64,000 bases of DNA from Cypionkella sp. Lineage in GTDB: Bacteria > Pseudomonadota > Alphaproteobacteria > Rhodobacterales > Rhodobacteraceae. Below the pieces are notes generated by a model. That model had not been told where the DNA came from. It made no database searches and was given only the letters and a program-made list of their open reading frames with translations. Of the stretch, positions 18,042 through 24,859 are shown piece by piece. Every line of letters starts with the position of its first letter. The first letter of the stretch is position 1. The stretch lies in the NCBI GenBank assembly GCA_023255415.1, contig JALRIN010000007.1:34434-98433 (forward strand), read 5' to 3'. A program made the position numbers and the translations under genes.

Positions 18042-19514
18042 ATGTCGCGTCCCGTCGAAGTGCAATTTCAACAGCTTGATCTAGAGGCTTTGGCCGGACT
18101 GAACGGTCGGATCGCGCTGATTTTCGACGGCGATAAACCTGCGACGCCTGCCGCGCGTGCGCTTAATCGGCTGACCAAAGGCGCGCTTGCCCGCGCGATG
18201 GGTTCGCAAGAGGCCGCGGCGATGAAGCCGGGCGACACGCTGCAGCTTGGCTTTCCGGCGGGTCTTGCAGCCGAGGCCTTGCAGCTGATTTGCCTGCCAA
18301 AAAAAGCCAGCCAAGCCGAGGCGCGGCTGGCGGGCGCGGCCGTGGCGCGGGGCTTGCACGCTTGTGCAACAGTGTTGATCGCCGAGGCGCATCCGCGTGC
18401 TGCTGACATTTCCTTTGGCCTTGCGATGCGGGCTTATGATTTCATCCCGCATAAATCGACTGCCGCCAAAGTTTTGGGCCCCATCACAATCGCCGTGGCC
18501 GAGCCTGAAAAGGTGGCAGCCCTTGCGGCCCCGATGGCTGCTGTTGCCGAGGGCGTGTTTTTCACCCGCGATCTGGTGAATGAACCCGCCAATATCCTGA
18601 CCACCGATGATTTTGCCGCCCGTCTGGCTGCGATGCAGGATCTTGGTCTTGATGTTGAAATTCTGGAAGAAGACCAGTTGCAAAAGCTGGGCATGCGCGC
18701 GCTTTTGGGCGTGGGGCAGGGCTCGGAAAGCCCGTCAAAAGTGGTGGTGATGCAGTGGCGTGGTGGGGTGGAGGGCGAGGCACCTTTGGCGCTGGTGGGC
18801 AAGGGGGTGGTGTTTGACACCGGCGGCATTTCCATCAAGCCCGCGGGTGGGATGGAAGAGATGACGATGGATATGGGCGGCGCGGGCGTGGTGGCAGGGG
18901 TGATGCGCACGCTGGCGCTGCGCCGCGCCAGAGCCAATGTCGTAGGGCTGGTCGGTCTGGTCGAGAATATGCCCGACGGACGCGCTCAGCGGCCGGGCGA
19001 TGTGGTGAAATCCATGCGCGGCGTGACGATCGAGGTGATCAACACCGATGCCGAGGGCCGTTTGGTGCTGGCCGATGTGCTTTGGTATGCGCAAGAGCGG
19101 TTTAAACCTGCGGGTGTGATTGACCTTGCCACATTGACAGGGGCGGTGATCGTGGCGCTGGGGCATGAGAACACCGGCGTGTTTTCCAATGATGATGCGC
19201 TGTGCAATGCTTTCCTGAAAGCAGCGGCGGCCGAGAACGAAGGCGCCTGGCGGATGCCGCTGGGGGCGGGCTATGACGCCAAGCTGAAATCGCGGATCGC
19301 CGATATCGTCAATTCCTGTGGCCGCGATGGGGGTGCGATTACCGCTGCACAGTTCTTGCAGCGTTTTGTCAAAGACGAGATGCCTTGGATCCATCTGGAT
19401 ATTGCGGGCACGGCGCTGTTAAAATCGGACTCTGCCTTGGCGCCCAAGGGGGCGACCGGCTGGGGGGTGATGGCGCTGAACCGGCTGATCCGCGAGCGCT
19501 TTGAGAAAGCATAA
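18042..19514 (+). CDS. pepA: Leucyl aminopeptidase (M17)
   Basis: Cytosolic zinc/manganese aminopeptidase that trims N-terminal residues from peptides; also a DNA-binding protein in some bacteria. 490 aa. The M17 signature NTDAEGRLVLAD and the metal-ligand region VGKGVVFDTGGISIKPAGGM (given as two adjoining parts) are intact, as is the DLATLTGA block. ATG 18042 has AGGAGA upstream. The stop overlaps the start of holC (TAATG), so the two are one transcript. Confidence 0.95.
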   Translation: MSRPVEVQFQQLDLEALAGLNGRIALIFDGDKPATPAARALNRLTKGALARAMGSQEAAAMKPGDTLQLGFPAGLAAEALQLICLPKKASQAEARLAGAAVARGLHACATVLIAEAHPRAADISFGLAMRAYDFIPHKSTAAKVLGPITIAVAEPEKVAALAAPMAAVAEGVFFTRDLVNEPANILTTDDFAARLAAMQDLGLDVEILEEDQLQKLGMRALLGVGQGSESPSKVVVMQWRGGVEGEAPLALVGKGVVFDTGGISIKPAGGMEEMTMDMGGAGVVAGVMRTLALRRARANVVGLVGLVENMPDGRAQRPGDVVKSMRGVTIEVINTDAEGRLVLADVLWYAQERFKPAGVIDLATLTGAVIVALGHENTGVFSNDDALCNAFLKAAAAENEGAWRMPLGAGYDAKLKSRIADIVNSCGRDGGAITAAQFLQRFVKDEMPWIHLDIAGTALLKSDSALAPKGATGWGVMALNRLIRERFEKA

Positions 19515-19981
19515 TGGGCATCGCAGTTTTCTATCATCTGACACAATCGAGCGTGGGGCAGACAGCGGCGACGATCTTGCCGCGCGCCTATGCCGCCGCG
19601 TGGCGGGTGATGTTGCGCGGGCGTGATCTGGCGGGCTTGCAGGCCTTGGATCTAGCGCTTTGGGACGGCGAGGACAGCTTTTTGCCGCATGGGATGGAAG
19701 GCGGGGCGCAGGATGGCGATCAGCCGATTTTGCTTGGCACCGGTGCCATCGGCAATGCGGCGCAGGCGCTGATGCTGGTGGACGGTGCCGAGACCACGCC
19801 CGAAGAGGCGAAAGATCTGCAACGGGTTTGGGTGCTGTTTGACGGCTACGACGAGGCTGCGCTGAACGCCGCACGTGGGCTTTGGACCCGGCTGACCGCC
19901 GCCGGGCTTGCCGCGCAATATTGGTCGGAACAGAGCGGGCGCTGGGAGAAAAAAACCGAAAAACCAGCGCGTGAAGTTTGA
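19514..19981 (+). CDS. holC: DNA polymerase III chi subunit
   Basis: Small clamp-loader accessory protein that links the polymerase III holoenzyme to SSB. 155 aa. Family features: a start of the form V-F-Y-H-L-T, conserved LWDGEDSFLPHG and DQPILLGTG in the middle, then LMLVDGAETTPEEA and RVWVLFDGYDE. The pepA-holC pair with overlapping stop/start is a conserved arrangement in proteobacteria and supports the call. Confidence 0.92.
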   Translation: MGIAVFYHLTQSSVGQTAATILPRAYAAAWRVMLRGRDLAGLQALDLALWDGEDSFLPHGMEGGAQDGDQPILLGTGAIGNAAQALMLVDGAETTPEEAKDLQRVWVLFDGYDEAALNAARGLWTRLTAAGLAAQYWSEQSGRWEKKTEKPAREV

Positions 19982-20029
19982 TTTTATATTTTATATCAAG
20001 ACTATATTTGCTTTAGTTCGCCCAAAACA

Positions 20030-20599
20030 TTAGCGTTGCAAGATCATCCGATCCTGGGTGATCTTAATGTCAAACAGGCCCAGATAGGCCATGCCCAGCA
20101 AGGACCCCTGCATTGCGGCCTGATTGACATAGGCGGTCACATCTTGGTCGCGGTAAGGCCCCAGTTCCAGCAGACCAAGCTTGACCCGCGCGGTGCGCAC
20201 AACGCCATTGGCGGTATTGGCCGAGCTGAGATAGCTTAAACTGGCAAGATCAATCCCCAAACGCTGCGCGTCATCCGGTGACAGCACGATCGAGGTCGCA
20301 CCGGTATCAGCCAAAAACATCAGCTTTTGCCCGTTGACCTGCAGTTGCAGATAATAATGCCCGTCTTCGGCGCGCGGAATTTCGACCTGCGTGCCGTTCA
20401 CAGCCATCGTCGGGCGCAGCGCAAACCCACTGTCGCGGTAGATGCCATAGCCGGCCATGATCCCCAAAAGGATCAGGCCCCAAGCCAGCAGGCTGCGCGC
20501 GGCCTGGCCCAGACGGCTGCGGTATTCGACAAAGACCCAGCCACTGACCGAGATCAGGATCAGCACCAGATAAAGCGCACGGCCGTAGCTTTCGTCCAT
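20030..20599 (-). CDS. Membrane-anchored retropepsin-like aspartyl protease (TIGR02281 type)
   Basis: 189 aa. Two N-terminal membrane helices (about 8-26 and 38-54) are followed by a single clan AA aspartyl protease domain with the catalytic DTG at residues 98-100 (FLADTGATSIVLS) and a later LLGMAYLGLFDIKI block. Such single-domain enzymes act as dimers; the protease domain would face the periplasm. Biological substrate is unknown. Eleven bases separate it from the marC stop on the same strand. Confidence 0.86.
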   Translation of the reverse strand: MDESYGRALYLVLILISVSGWVFVEYRSRLGQAARSLLAWGLILLGIMAGYGIYRDSGFALRPTMAVNGTQVEIPRAEDGHYYLQLQVNGQKLMFLADTGATSIVLSPDDAQRLGIDLASLSYLSSANTANGVVRTARVKLGLLELGPYRDQDVTAYVNQAAMQGSLLGMAYLGLFDIKITQDRMILQR

Positions 20600-20610
20600 C
20601 GCAAAACCCC

Positions 20611-21225
20611 TTAGATCAGCCCGGTGCCCTTGACGCCGTCGATCACAAATTGCACCGAAAGCGCTGCCAAAAGCATGCCCAGCAGGCGGGTGATCACCAC
20701 GGTTCCAGTGCGTCCCAAAAGCCGTTCCAGCGGCGGCGAGGCCAGCAAAAACACATAAGTCACCAAGATCATCGCCGCCAAAAGCCCCAGCACGGCCGCG
20801 CCGCCAAGCCAGCTGTTGCCCGATTGACCCATCAGCAGGATCATGGTCGCAATCGCCCCCGGCCCTGCGATCAGCGGTGTCGCCAGCGGAAACACCGAAG
20901 GGTCGTGATCGGCATCGGGGGTTTGGCCCTCGCGGCGTTGAGTGCGGCGTTCAAACAGCATGTCAAGCGCTGTCAGAAACAGCAAAATCCCACCAGCGAT
21001 GCGAAAGGCGGGCATCGAGATACCAATAAAGCCCAGCAAAGCCTCGCCCATCAGGCCAAAAAGCGTCAGCAGCACAAAAGCAATCACACAGGCGCGCTGC
21101 GCCATGGTGGCGCGGTGGGCGCGGTCCATGCCGCTGGTGAGAGCGATGAACATCGGCACCAGACCCGGCGGGTCGATGACCACGAAAAGCGTGGCAAAGG
21201 CGGTGATCAAAAAGGCTGTGTCCAT
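20611..21225 (-). CDS. MarC family integral membrane protein
   Basis: 204 aa, six predicted membrane helices, in the YhgN/MarC family (UPF0056). Diagnostic segments are VVIDPPGLVPMFIALTSG near the N terminus, GILLFLTALDMLF, and FPLATPLIAGPGAIATMIL. Function is unproven; the old link to antibiotic resistance through the mar locus is not supported for the family. Same strand as and just upstream of the aspartyl protease gene, possibly cotranscribed. Confidence 0.92.
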   Translation of the reverse strand: MDTAFLITAFATLFVVIDPPGLVPMFIALTSGMDRAHRATMAQRACVIAFVLLTLFGLMGEALLGFIGISMPAFRIAGGILLFLTALDMLFERRTQRREGQTPDADHDPSVFPLATPLIAGPGAIATMILLMGQSGNSWLGGAAVLGLLAAMILVTYVFLLASPPLERLLGRTGTVVITRLLGMLLAALSVQFVIDGVKGTGLI

Positions 21226-21296
21226 CGCTGTAACCTAAGGACGGCGGCTCAGGGCTGCAAGGACAAAGGCAGTGCTTTAAGCCCAGCGCGCGCTTT

Positions 21297-21315
21297 GGGG
21301 GGCATCGAGCCCCCC
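21297..21315. terminator. GC-rich hairpin between ABC-F gene and marC
   Basis: Perfect seven-base stem GGGGGGC / GCCCCCC with ATCGA loop, 21 bases past the ABC-F stop. No T-tract follows on the minus strand, so intrinsic termination would be weak. Confidence 0.4.
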
Positions 21316-21335
21316 GCAGCGCGGCTGCCGCGCGC

Positions 21336-23183
21336 TTAGGCGCTGGCGGTTTCCAGTTTTTCTTGTGCGGTGATCCACATGGCTTCGGCGCGGTCCATGG
21401 CCTCCATCACCTCGCCGTATTTCTTGTTCCATGTTTCCAGCTCGCCGCGGCGGCCGTCTTCATAAAGTGCGGGATCGGCGAGTTTCTTGGCCAGTTTGTC
21501 GCGCATCTCGTTGATCTTGGCCAGACGCTCTTCGGATTTCTTGACCTCGGCGCGCAGGGCTTTGAGGTCGTCATTGCTGGCACGCTTGGGCTTTTCGACC
21601 AGTTTCGCGGGCTTTTCGGCGTCATCGCCTGCCAGCAGCTGTTTGCGGTAGGCTTCCAGATCATGCTCGTAAGGCGCCACTGCGCCGTCTTTGACCAGCC
21701 ACAAACGGTCTGCCACCAAAGACAAAAGGTGCATGTCGTGGCTGACAAGAACCACCGCGCCGGAATAGGCGGTCAGCGCCTCGACCAAGGCTTCGCGGCT
21801 TTCCATATCAAGGTGGTTGGTCGGTTCGTCCAAGATCAGCAGATGCGGCGCGTCGATGGTGGCCAAAAGCAGCGATAGCCGCGCTTTTTGCCCGCCCGAA
21901 AGCCGCCCAACGGCGGTTTCGGCCTGATCAACGCCAAGGCCAAAGCCCGCGAGCCGCGCGCGCAGACGAGGCTGGCCCTCGGCGGGGCGCAGGCGCTGGA
22001 CGTGTTGCAGGGGAGATTCGTCGATGAACAGCTCGTCAACCTGATGCTGGGCAAAATAGCCGATCCGCAGTTTCGAGGACCGCGTGATCTTGCCTTCGCA
22101 GGCATTCAGCTTGCCCGCCAACAGTTTGGAGAGCGTCGATTTGCCTTCGCCATTGCGGCCCAAAAGCGCGATGCGGTCGTCTTGGTCGATGCGCAGCGAC
22201 AGCCGTTTCAGGATCGGCGGGCCATCATAGCCGACGGCTGCACCCTCCATATTGATGATCGGTGGCGACAGCTCTTCGGGTTCGGGGAAGGTAAAGACCA
22301 CCTTTTTCGCATCTTCCGGTGCGGTGATGGTTTCCATCTTTTCCAGCATTTTCACCCGCGATTGCGCTTGTGCGGCTTTCGAGGCCTTGGCCTTAAAGCG
22401 GTCGACAAAGGCTTGCAGATGCGCGCGGCGTGCGTCTTGCTTGCGGGCCTCGGCTTGCAGCACCGCGCGGCGCTCGGCGACCTGGCGGGCGAATTGGTCG
22501 TAGGGGCCGTTCCAATAGGTCAGCTTTTTATTGTCCAGATGCAGAATGCCAGTGACCGCACGGTTCAACAGCCCGCGATCGTGGCTGATGATCAGCACGG
22601 TATGGGGGTATTTGGTCAGATAGCTTTCCAGCCACAAAGCCCCTTCCAGATCAAGGTAGTTGGTGGGTTCGTCCAACAGCAGATAGTCGGGCTGGGCAAA
22701 CAGCACCCCCGCAAGCGCCACCCGCATCCGCCAGCCACCCGAGAAATCCGAGCAGGGGCGTTGCTGGGCTGCCGCATCAAAGCCCAGACCCTTCAGGATC
22801 GAGGCTGCGCGGCCTTCGGCGGACCAGGCGTCAATATCGGCAAGCCGCGCCTGCACTTCGGCAATCCGGTGCGGGTCGGTGGCGGTTTCGGCCTCGGCCA
22901 TCAGGCTTGCGCGTTCGGTATCTGCAGCCAGCACCGTGTCGATCAGCGAGGTCGACGACGAGGGCACCTCTTGCGCCACGCCGCCAATGCGCGCGCGCTG
23001 CGGCATCGAGATATCGCCGCTTTCCAAGGCAAGCTCGCGCCGGATCAGGCGAAACAGCGTGGTCTTGCCCGCGCCATTGCGGCCAACAAGACCAACCTTA
23101 TGGCCGGTGGGAATCGTGGCAGAAGCGCCTTCAAACAGCGGGCGGCCTTCGACGGAATAGGTGATATCTTCGATTTTAAGCAT
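21336..23183 (-). CDS. ABC-F family ATPase (YheS/Uup-like)
   Basis: Soluble twin-ATPase that acts on ribosomes rather than as a transporter. 615 aa with two complete nucleotide-binding domains and no membrane segments. Domain 1: Walker A GRNGAGKTT, signature FSGGWRMRVALA, Walker B LLLDEPTNYLD. Domain 2: GRNGEGKST, LSGGQKARLSLL, LILDEPTNHLD. The inter-domain linker (residues ~235-290) is charged and helical, and a C-terminal coiled coil (about 540-605) is present. This layout fits the YheS/Uup branch; which one needs an alignment. Confidence 0.92.
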   Translation of the reverse strand: MLKIEDITYSVEGRPLFEGASATIPTGHKVGLVGRNGAGKTTLFRLIRRELALESGDISMPQRARIGGVAQEVPSSSTSLIDTVLAADTERASLMAEAETATDPHRIAEVQARLADIDAWSAEGRAASILKGLGFDAAAQQRPCSDFSGGWRMRVALAGVLFAQPDYLLLDEPTNYLDLEGALWLESYLTKYPHTVLIISHDRGLLNRAVTGILHLDNKKLTYWNGPYDQFARQVAERRAVLQAEARKQDARRAHLQAFVDRFKAKASKAAQAQSRVKMLEKMETITAPEDAKKVVFTFPEPEELSPPIINMEGAAVGYDGPPILKRLSLRIDQDDRIALLGRNGEGKSTLSKLLAGKLNACEGKITRSSKLRIGYFAQHQVDELFIDESPLQHVQRLRPAEGQPRLRARLAGFGLGVDQAETAVGRLSGGQKARLSLLLATIDAPHLLILDEPTNHLDMESREALVEALTAYSGAVVLVSHDMHLLSLVADRLWLVKDGAVAPYEHDLEAYRKQLLAGDDAEKPAKLVEKPKRASNDDLKALRAEVKKSEERLAKINEMRDKLAKKLADPALYEDGRRGELETWNKKYGEVMEAMDRAEAMWITAQEKLETASA

Positions 23184-23395
23184 GCAGCGGGGCTTGCCCT
23201 AAGTGCTGGGCGGCGTCAACTGCCCAAGCAGCATTGTCATAGATTTGCGACATGAATTTCCTAAGCAGGCGGTGGGATGTCGCGCCCCCGCAGCTTTGGT
23301 GCGAAGTTCATCGGGCTTTTCATCGCGCCATGCCCGTGCTAGTGGGCGCGCACATCAATTCAGGGCGGCACCCGCCCCATCTTATGGAGAGCCAA

Positions 23396-23818
23396 ATGGC
23401 CATCGAACGCACCCTCTCGATCATCAAGCCCGACGCAACCAAGCGCAACCTGACCGGCAAAATCGTTGCCAAATTCGAAGACGCTGGCCTGCGCGTTGTC
23501 GCTTCCAAGCGCATCCATCTGTCGATGGCACAGGCTGGTGCCTTTTATGCCGAGCACGCAGAGCGTGGCTTTTACGGCGAGCTGTGCGAGTTCATGGCGT
23601 CCGAGCCAGTGGTTGTGCAGGTTCTGGAAGGCGAAAGCGCCATTGCCAAGAACCGCGAAGTGATGGGCGCCACCAACCCAGCCAACGCCGCAGAAGGCAC
23701 CATCCGTAAAGAGTTCGCGCTGTCGATGGGCGAAAACTCGGTGCACGGGTCGGATTCGGAAGCTTCGGCTGCCCGCGAAATCTCGTTCTTCTTCTCGGGT
23801 CTTGAACTGGTCGGCTAA
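23396..23818 (+). CDS. ndk: Nucleoside diphosphate kinase
   Basis: Equalises NTP and dNTP pools by phosphate transfer through a phosphohistidine. 140 aa, exact family size. The active-site histidine is His117 in SVHGSD; MGATNPANAAEGTIRKEFA precedes it. I chose ATG 23396 because it has GGAGA upstream and starts with the canonical AIERTLSIIKPDATKRN; the frame stays open 48 codons further but without family similarity. Convergent with and overlapping by a few bases the stop of the TfoX_C gene. Confidence 0.97.
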   Translation: MAIERTLSIIKPDATKRNLTGKIVAKFEDAGLRVVASKRIHLSMAQAGAFYAEHAERGFYGELCEFMASEPVVVQVLEGESAIAKNREVMGATNPANAAEGTIRKEFALSMGENSVHGSDSEASAAREISFFFSGLELVG

Positions 23819-24162
23819 GCCTTCTTCGGTTTTTCAAGAACCCCAAAAAACTGAAGGGCTGCTTCCAGATCGGAGCGGCCCTTTTCTTTACTGCCGCCAA
23901 ATTCTGCCTTGATCGCGTCAAAGCGCGCGCGCAGGTCTTTCTTTTCCTGGCCCTTGCAATCGTTCCAAGGCCGGCCCTGCAATCCCATATGCAAGACATA
24001 ATAGCCGATGAAATGCGGCTGGGTGCCCGCGGCCAGCAAGCGGCGATAGCCTTCATCGGCGCCAAGCGCGCGCAGTTGTTCCGCATTAGTGATGCCCGCT
24101 TTGGCAAAGGCCGCCTCAGAGGCGGGGCCAAGGTTGGGGATTGTTTGCAGCGAAGTGGCCAT
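23815..24162 (-). CDS. TfoX C-terminal (helix-hairpin-helix) domain protein
   Basis: 115 aa. Residues 1-80 match the TfoX_C domain, a helix-hairpin-helix-like module found at the end of competence regulator TfoX/Sxy and also alone: SLQTIPNLGPASEAAFAKAG, then ITNAEQLRALGADEGYRRL and a conserved LQGRPWNDC. The N-terminal TfoX domain is absent, so competence control should not be assumed. The last 35 residues are a charged helix unlike TfoX. Its stop overlaps the ndk stop tail-to-tail. Confidence 0.8.
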   Translation of the reverse strand: MATSLQTIPNLGPASEAAFAKAGITNAEQLRALGADEGYRRLLAAGTQPHFIGYYVLHMGLQGRPWNDCKGQEKKDLRARFDAIKAEFGGSKEKGRSDLEAALQFFGVLEKPKKA

Positions 24163-24185
24163 TTGCGCCCTTATGGGAAATCAAA

Positions 24186-24209
24186 AAGGCCAGCCTAGCG
24201 GCTGGCCTT
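24186..24209 (-). terminator. Intrinsic terminator downstream of the small Gln-rich ORF
   Basis: Perfect ten-base stem AAGGCCAGCC / GGCTGGCCTT with TAGC loop. Reading the minus strand it ends in T5, 38 bases past the stop of the small ORF at 24247, so it closes that ORF's transcript rather than ndk's. It lies just 24 bases before the TfoX_C start codon. Confidence 0.85.
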
Positions 24210-24246
24210 GGGGGAATCAATTTGCACAGATGGGATAATCCAAACT

Positions 24247-24375
24247 TTAGATCGAGGCCCAATCGCGGATAACACGTCCGCCTTGTTGTTGGGTCGATCC
24301 GCCCGATTGACCTTGCTGTTGTTGCGAGGTTGGGGACTGCGCGCCGCCCTGCTGAGAGGACGAGTTGGTAGACAT
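24247..24375 (-). CDS. Small Gln/Ser/Gly-rich protein, 42 aa
   Basis: I do not recognise this family. The reading frame encodes 42 residues: a low-complexity body rich in Gln, Ser and Gly (QQGGAQSPTSQQQQGQSGG region) and a distinct ordered-looking end, GGRVIRDWASI. Evidence that it is real: GGAG seven bases upstream of the ATG, a free-standing position in an otherwise empty 370-base gap, and a strong intrinsic terminator placed right after it on the same strand. A longer overlapping frame on the same strand (24195-24413) lacks these marks. No signal peptide or membrane segment. Confidence 0.6.
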   Translation of the reverse strand: MSTNSSSQQGGAQSPTSQQQQGQSGGSTQQQGGRVIRDWASI

Positions 24376-24530
24376 GTGACTGCTCCGGTCGTTACACGGC
24401 GGTTGCGCCGCAAAAGGTAGTTACGCGTTTCAAAGCGGCGATTTTGCGGCCCTTTGCGACGAGATGCGGCCGAGTAGGCCCGAAGCGGACATAAATCAAC
24501 AGAAATTATCGGCCCGAAAGCCGATTTGTC

Positions 24531-24731
24531 TTAGTTTTGTGACAAAACTGTTGCAGGAAAGCCGATGTCGTTCAGCGCTTTCAGCAAAACCTCGGCGCTT
24601 GCCTTGCTGGTAAGGCTGACTTGACGGCTGGCAAGATCAACGCTGATCTGGCTGGCAAGCGGGGTCAGCGCTTCGGTCACCGAGGCTTTGCAGTGGCCGC
24701 ACGACATATCGGGAATGGAAAGCAGGGTCAT
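24531..24731 (-). CDS. copZ: Heavy-metal-associated (copper chaperone) protein
   Basis: 66 aa single HMA domain, the size of CopZ/Atx1 copper chaperones that hand Cu(I) to CopA. Metal site DMSCGHC with Cys11 and Cys14, followed by the usual VTEALTPLASQISVDL and VLLKALNDIGFPA pattern. AAAAGGACA ribosome site. Divergent from copA with 128 bases between starts, so one regulatory region probably serves both. Confidence 0.92.
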   Translation of the reverse strand: MTLLSIPDMSCGHCKASVTEALTPLASQISVDLASRQVSLTSKASAEVLLKALNDIGFPATVLSQN

Positions 24732-24810
24732 GGCATGTCCTTTTCTGATGGTGCCAATTCGGTCGGTTTGACGGGCAAGGTCAAGTCCGAAAGTGTCGCA
24801 GCCCTTGGGG

Positions 24811-24841
24811 TTGACCTTTGCGCAGCAGGGGTTCCTAAAGA
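24811..24841 (+). promoter_or_regulatory. Candidate MerR/CueR-type copA promoter with 19-base spacer
   Basis: A good -35 box TTGACC at 24811-24816 is followed after exactly 19 bases by TAAAGA at 24836-24841, the overlong spacing used by CueR-type activators. The spacer holds an imperfect dyad, ACCTTTG and CAGGGGT, separated by five bases. A second TTGACCTT on the opposite strand (24777-24784) faces copZ. No MerR-family gene is in the window. Confidence 0.45.
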
Positions 24842-24859
24842 AGGCTAAAGGAGATCACC

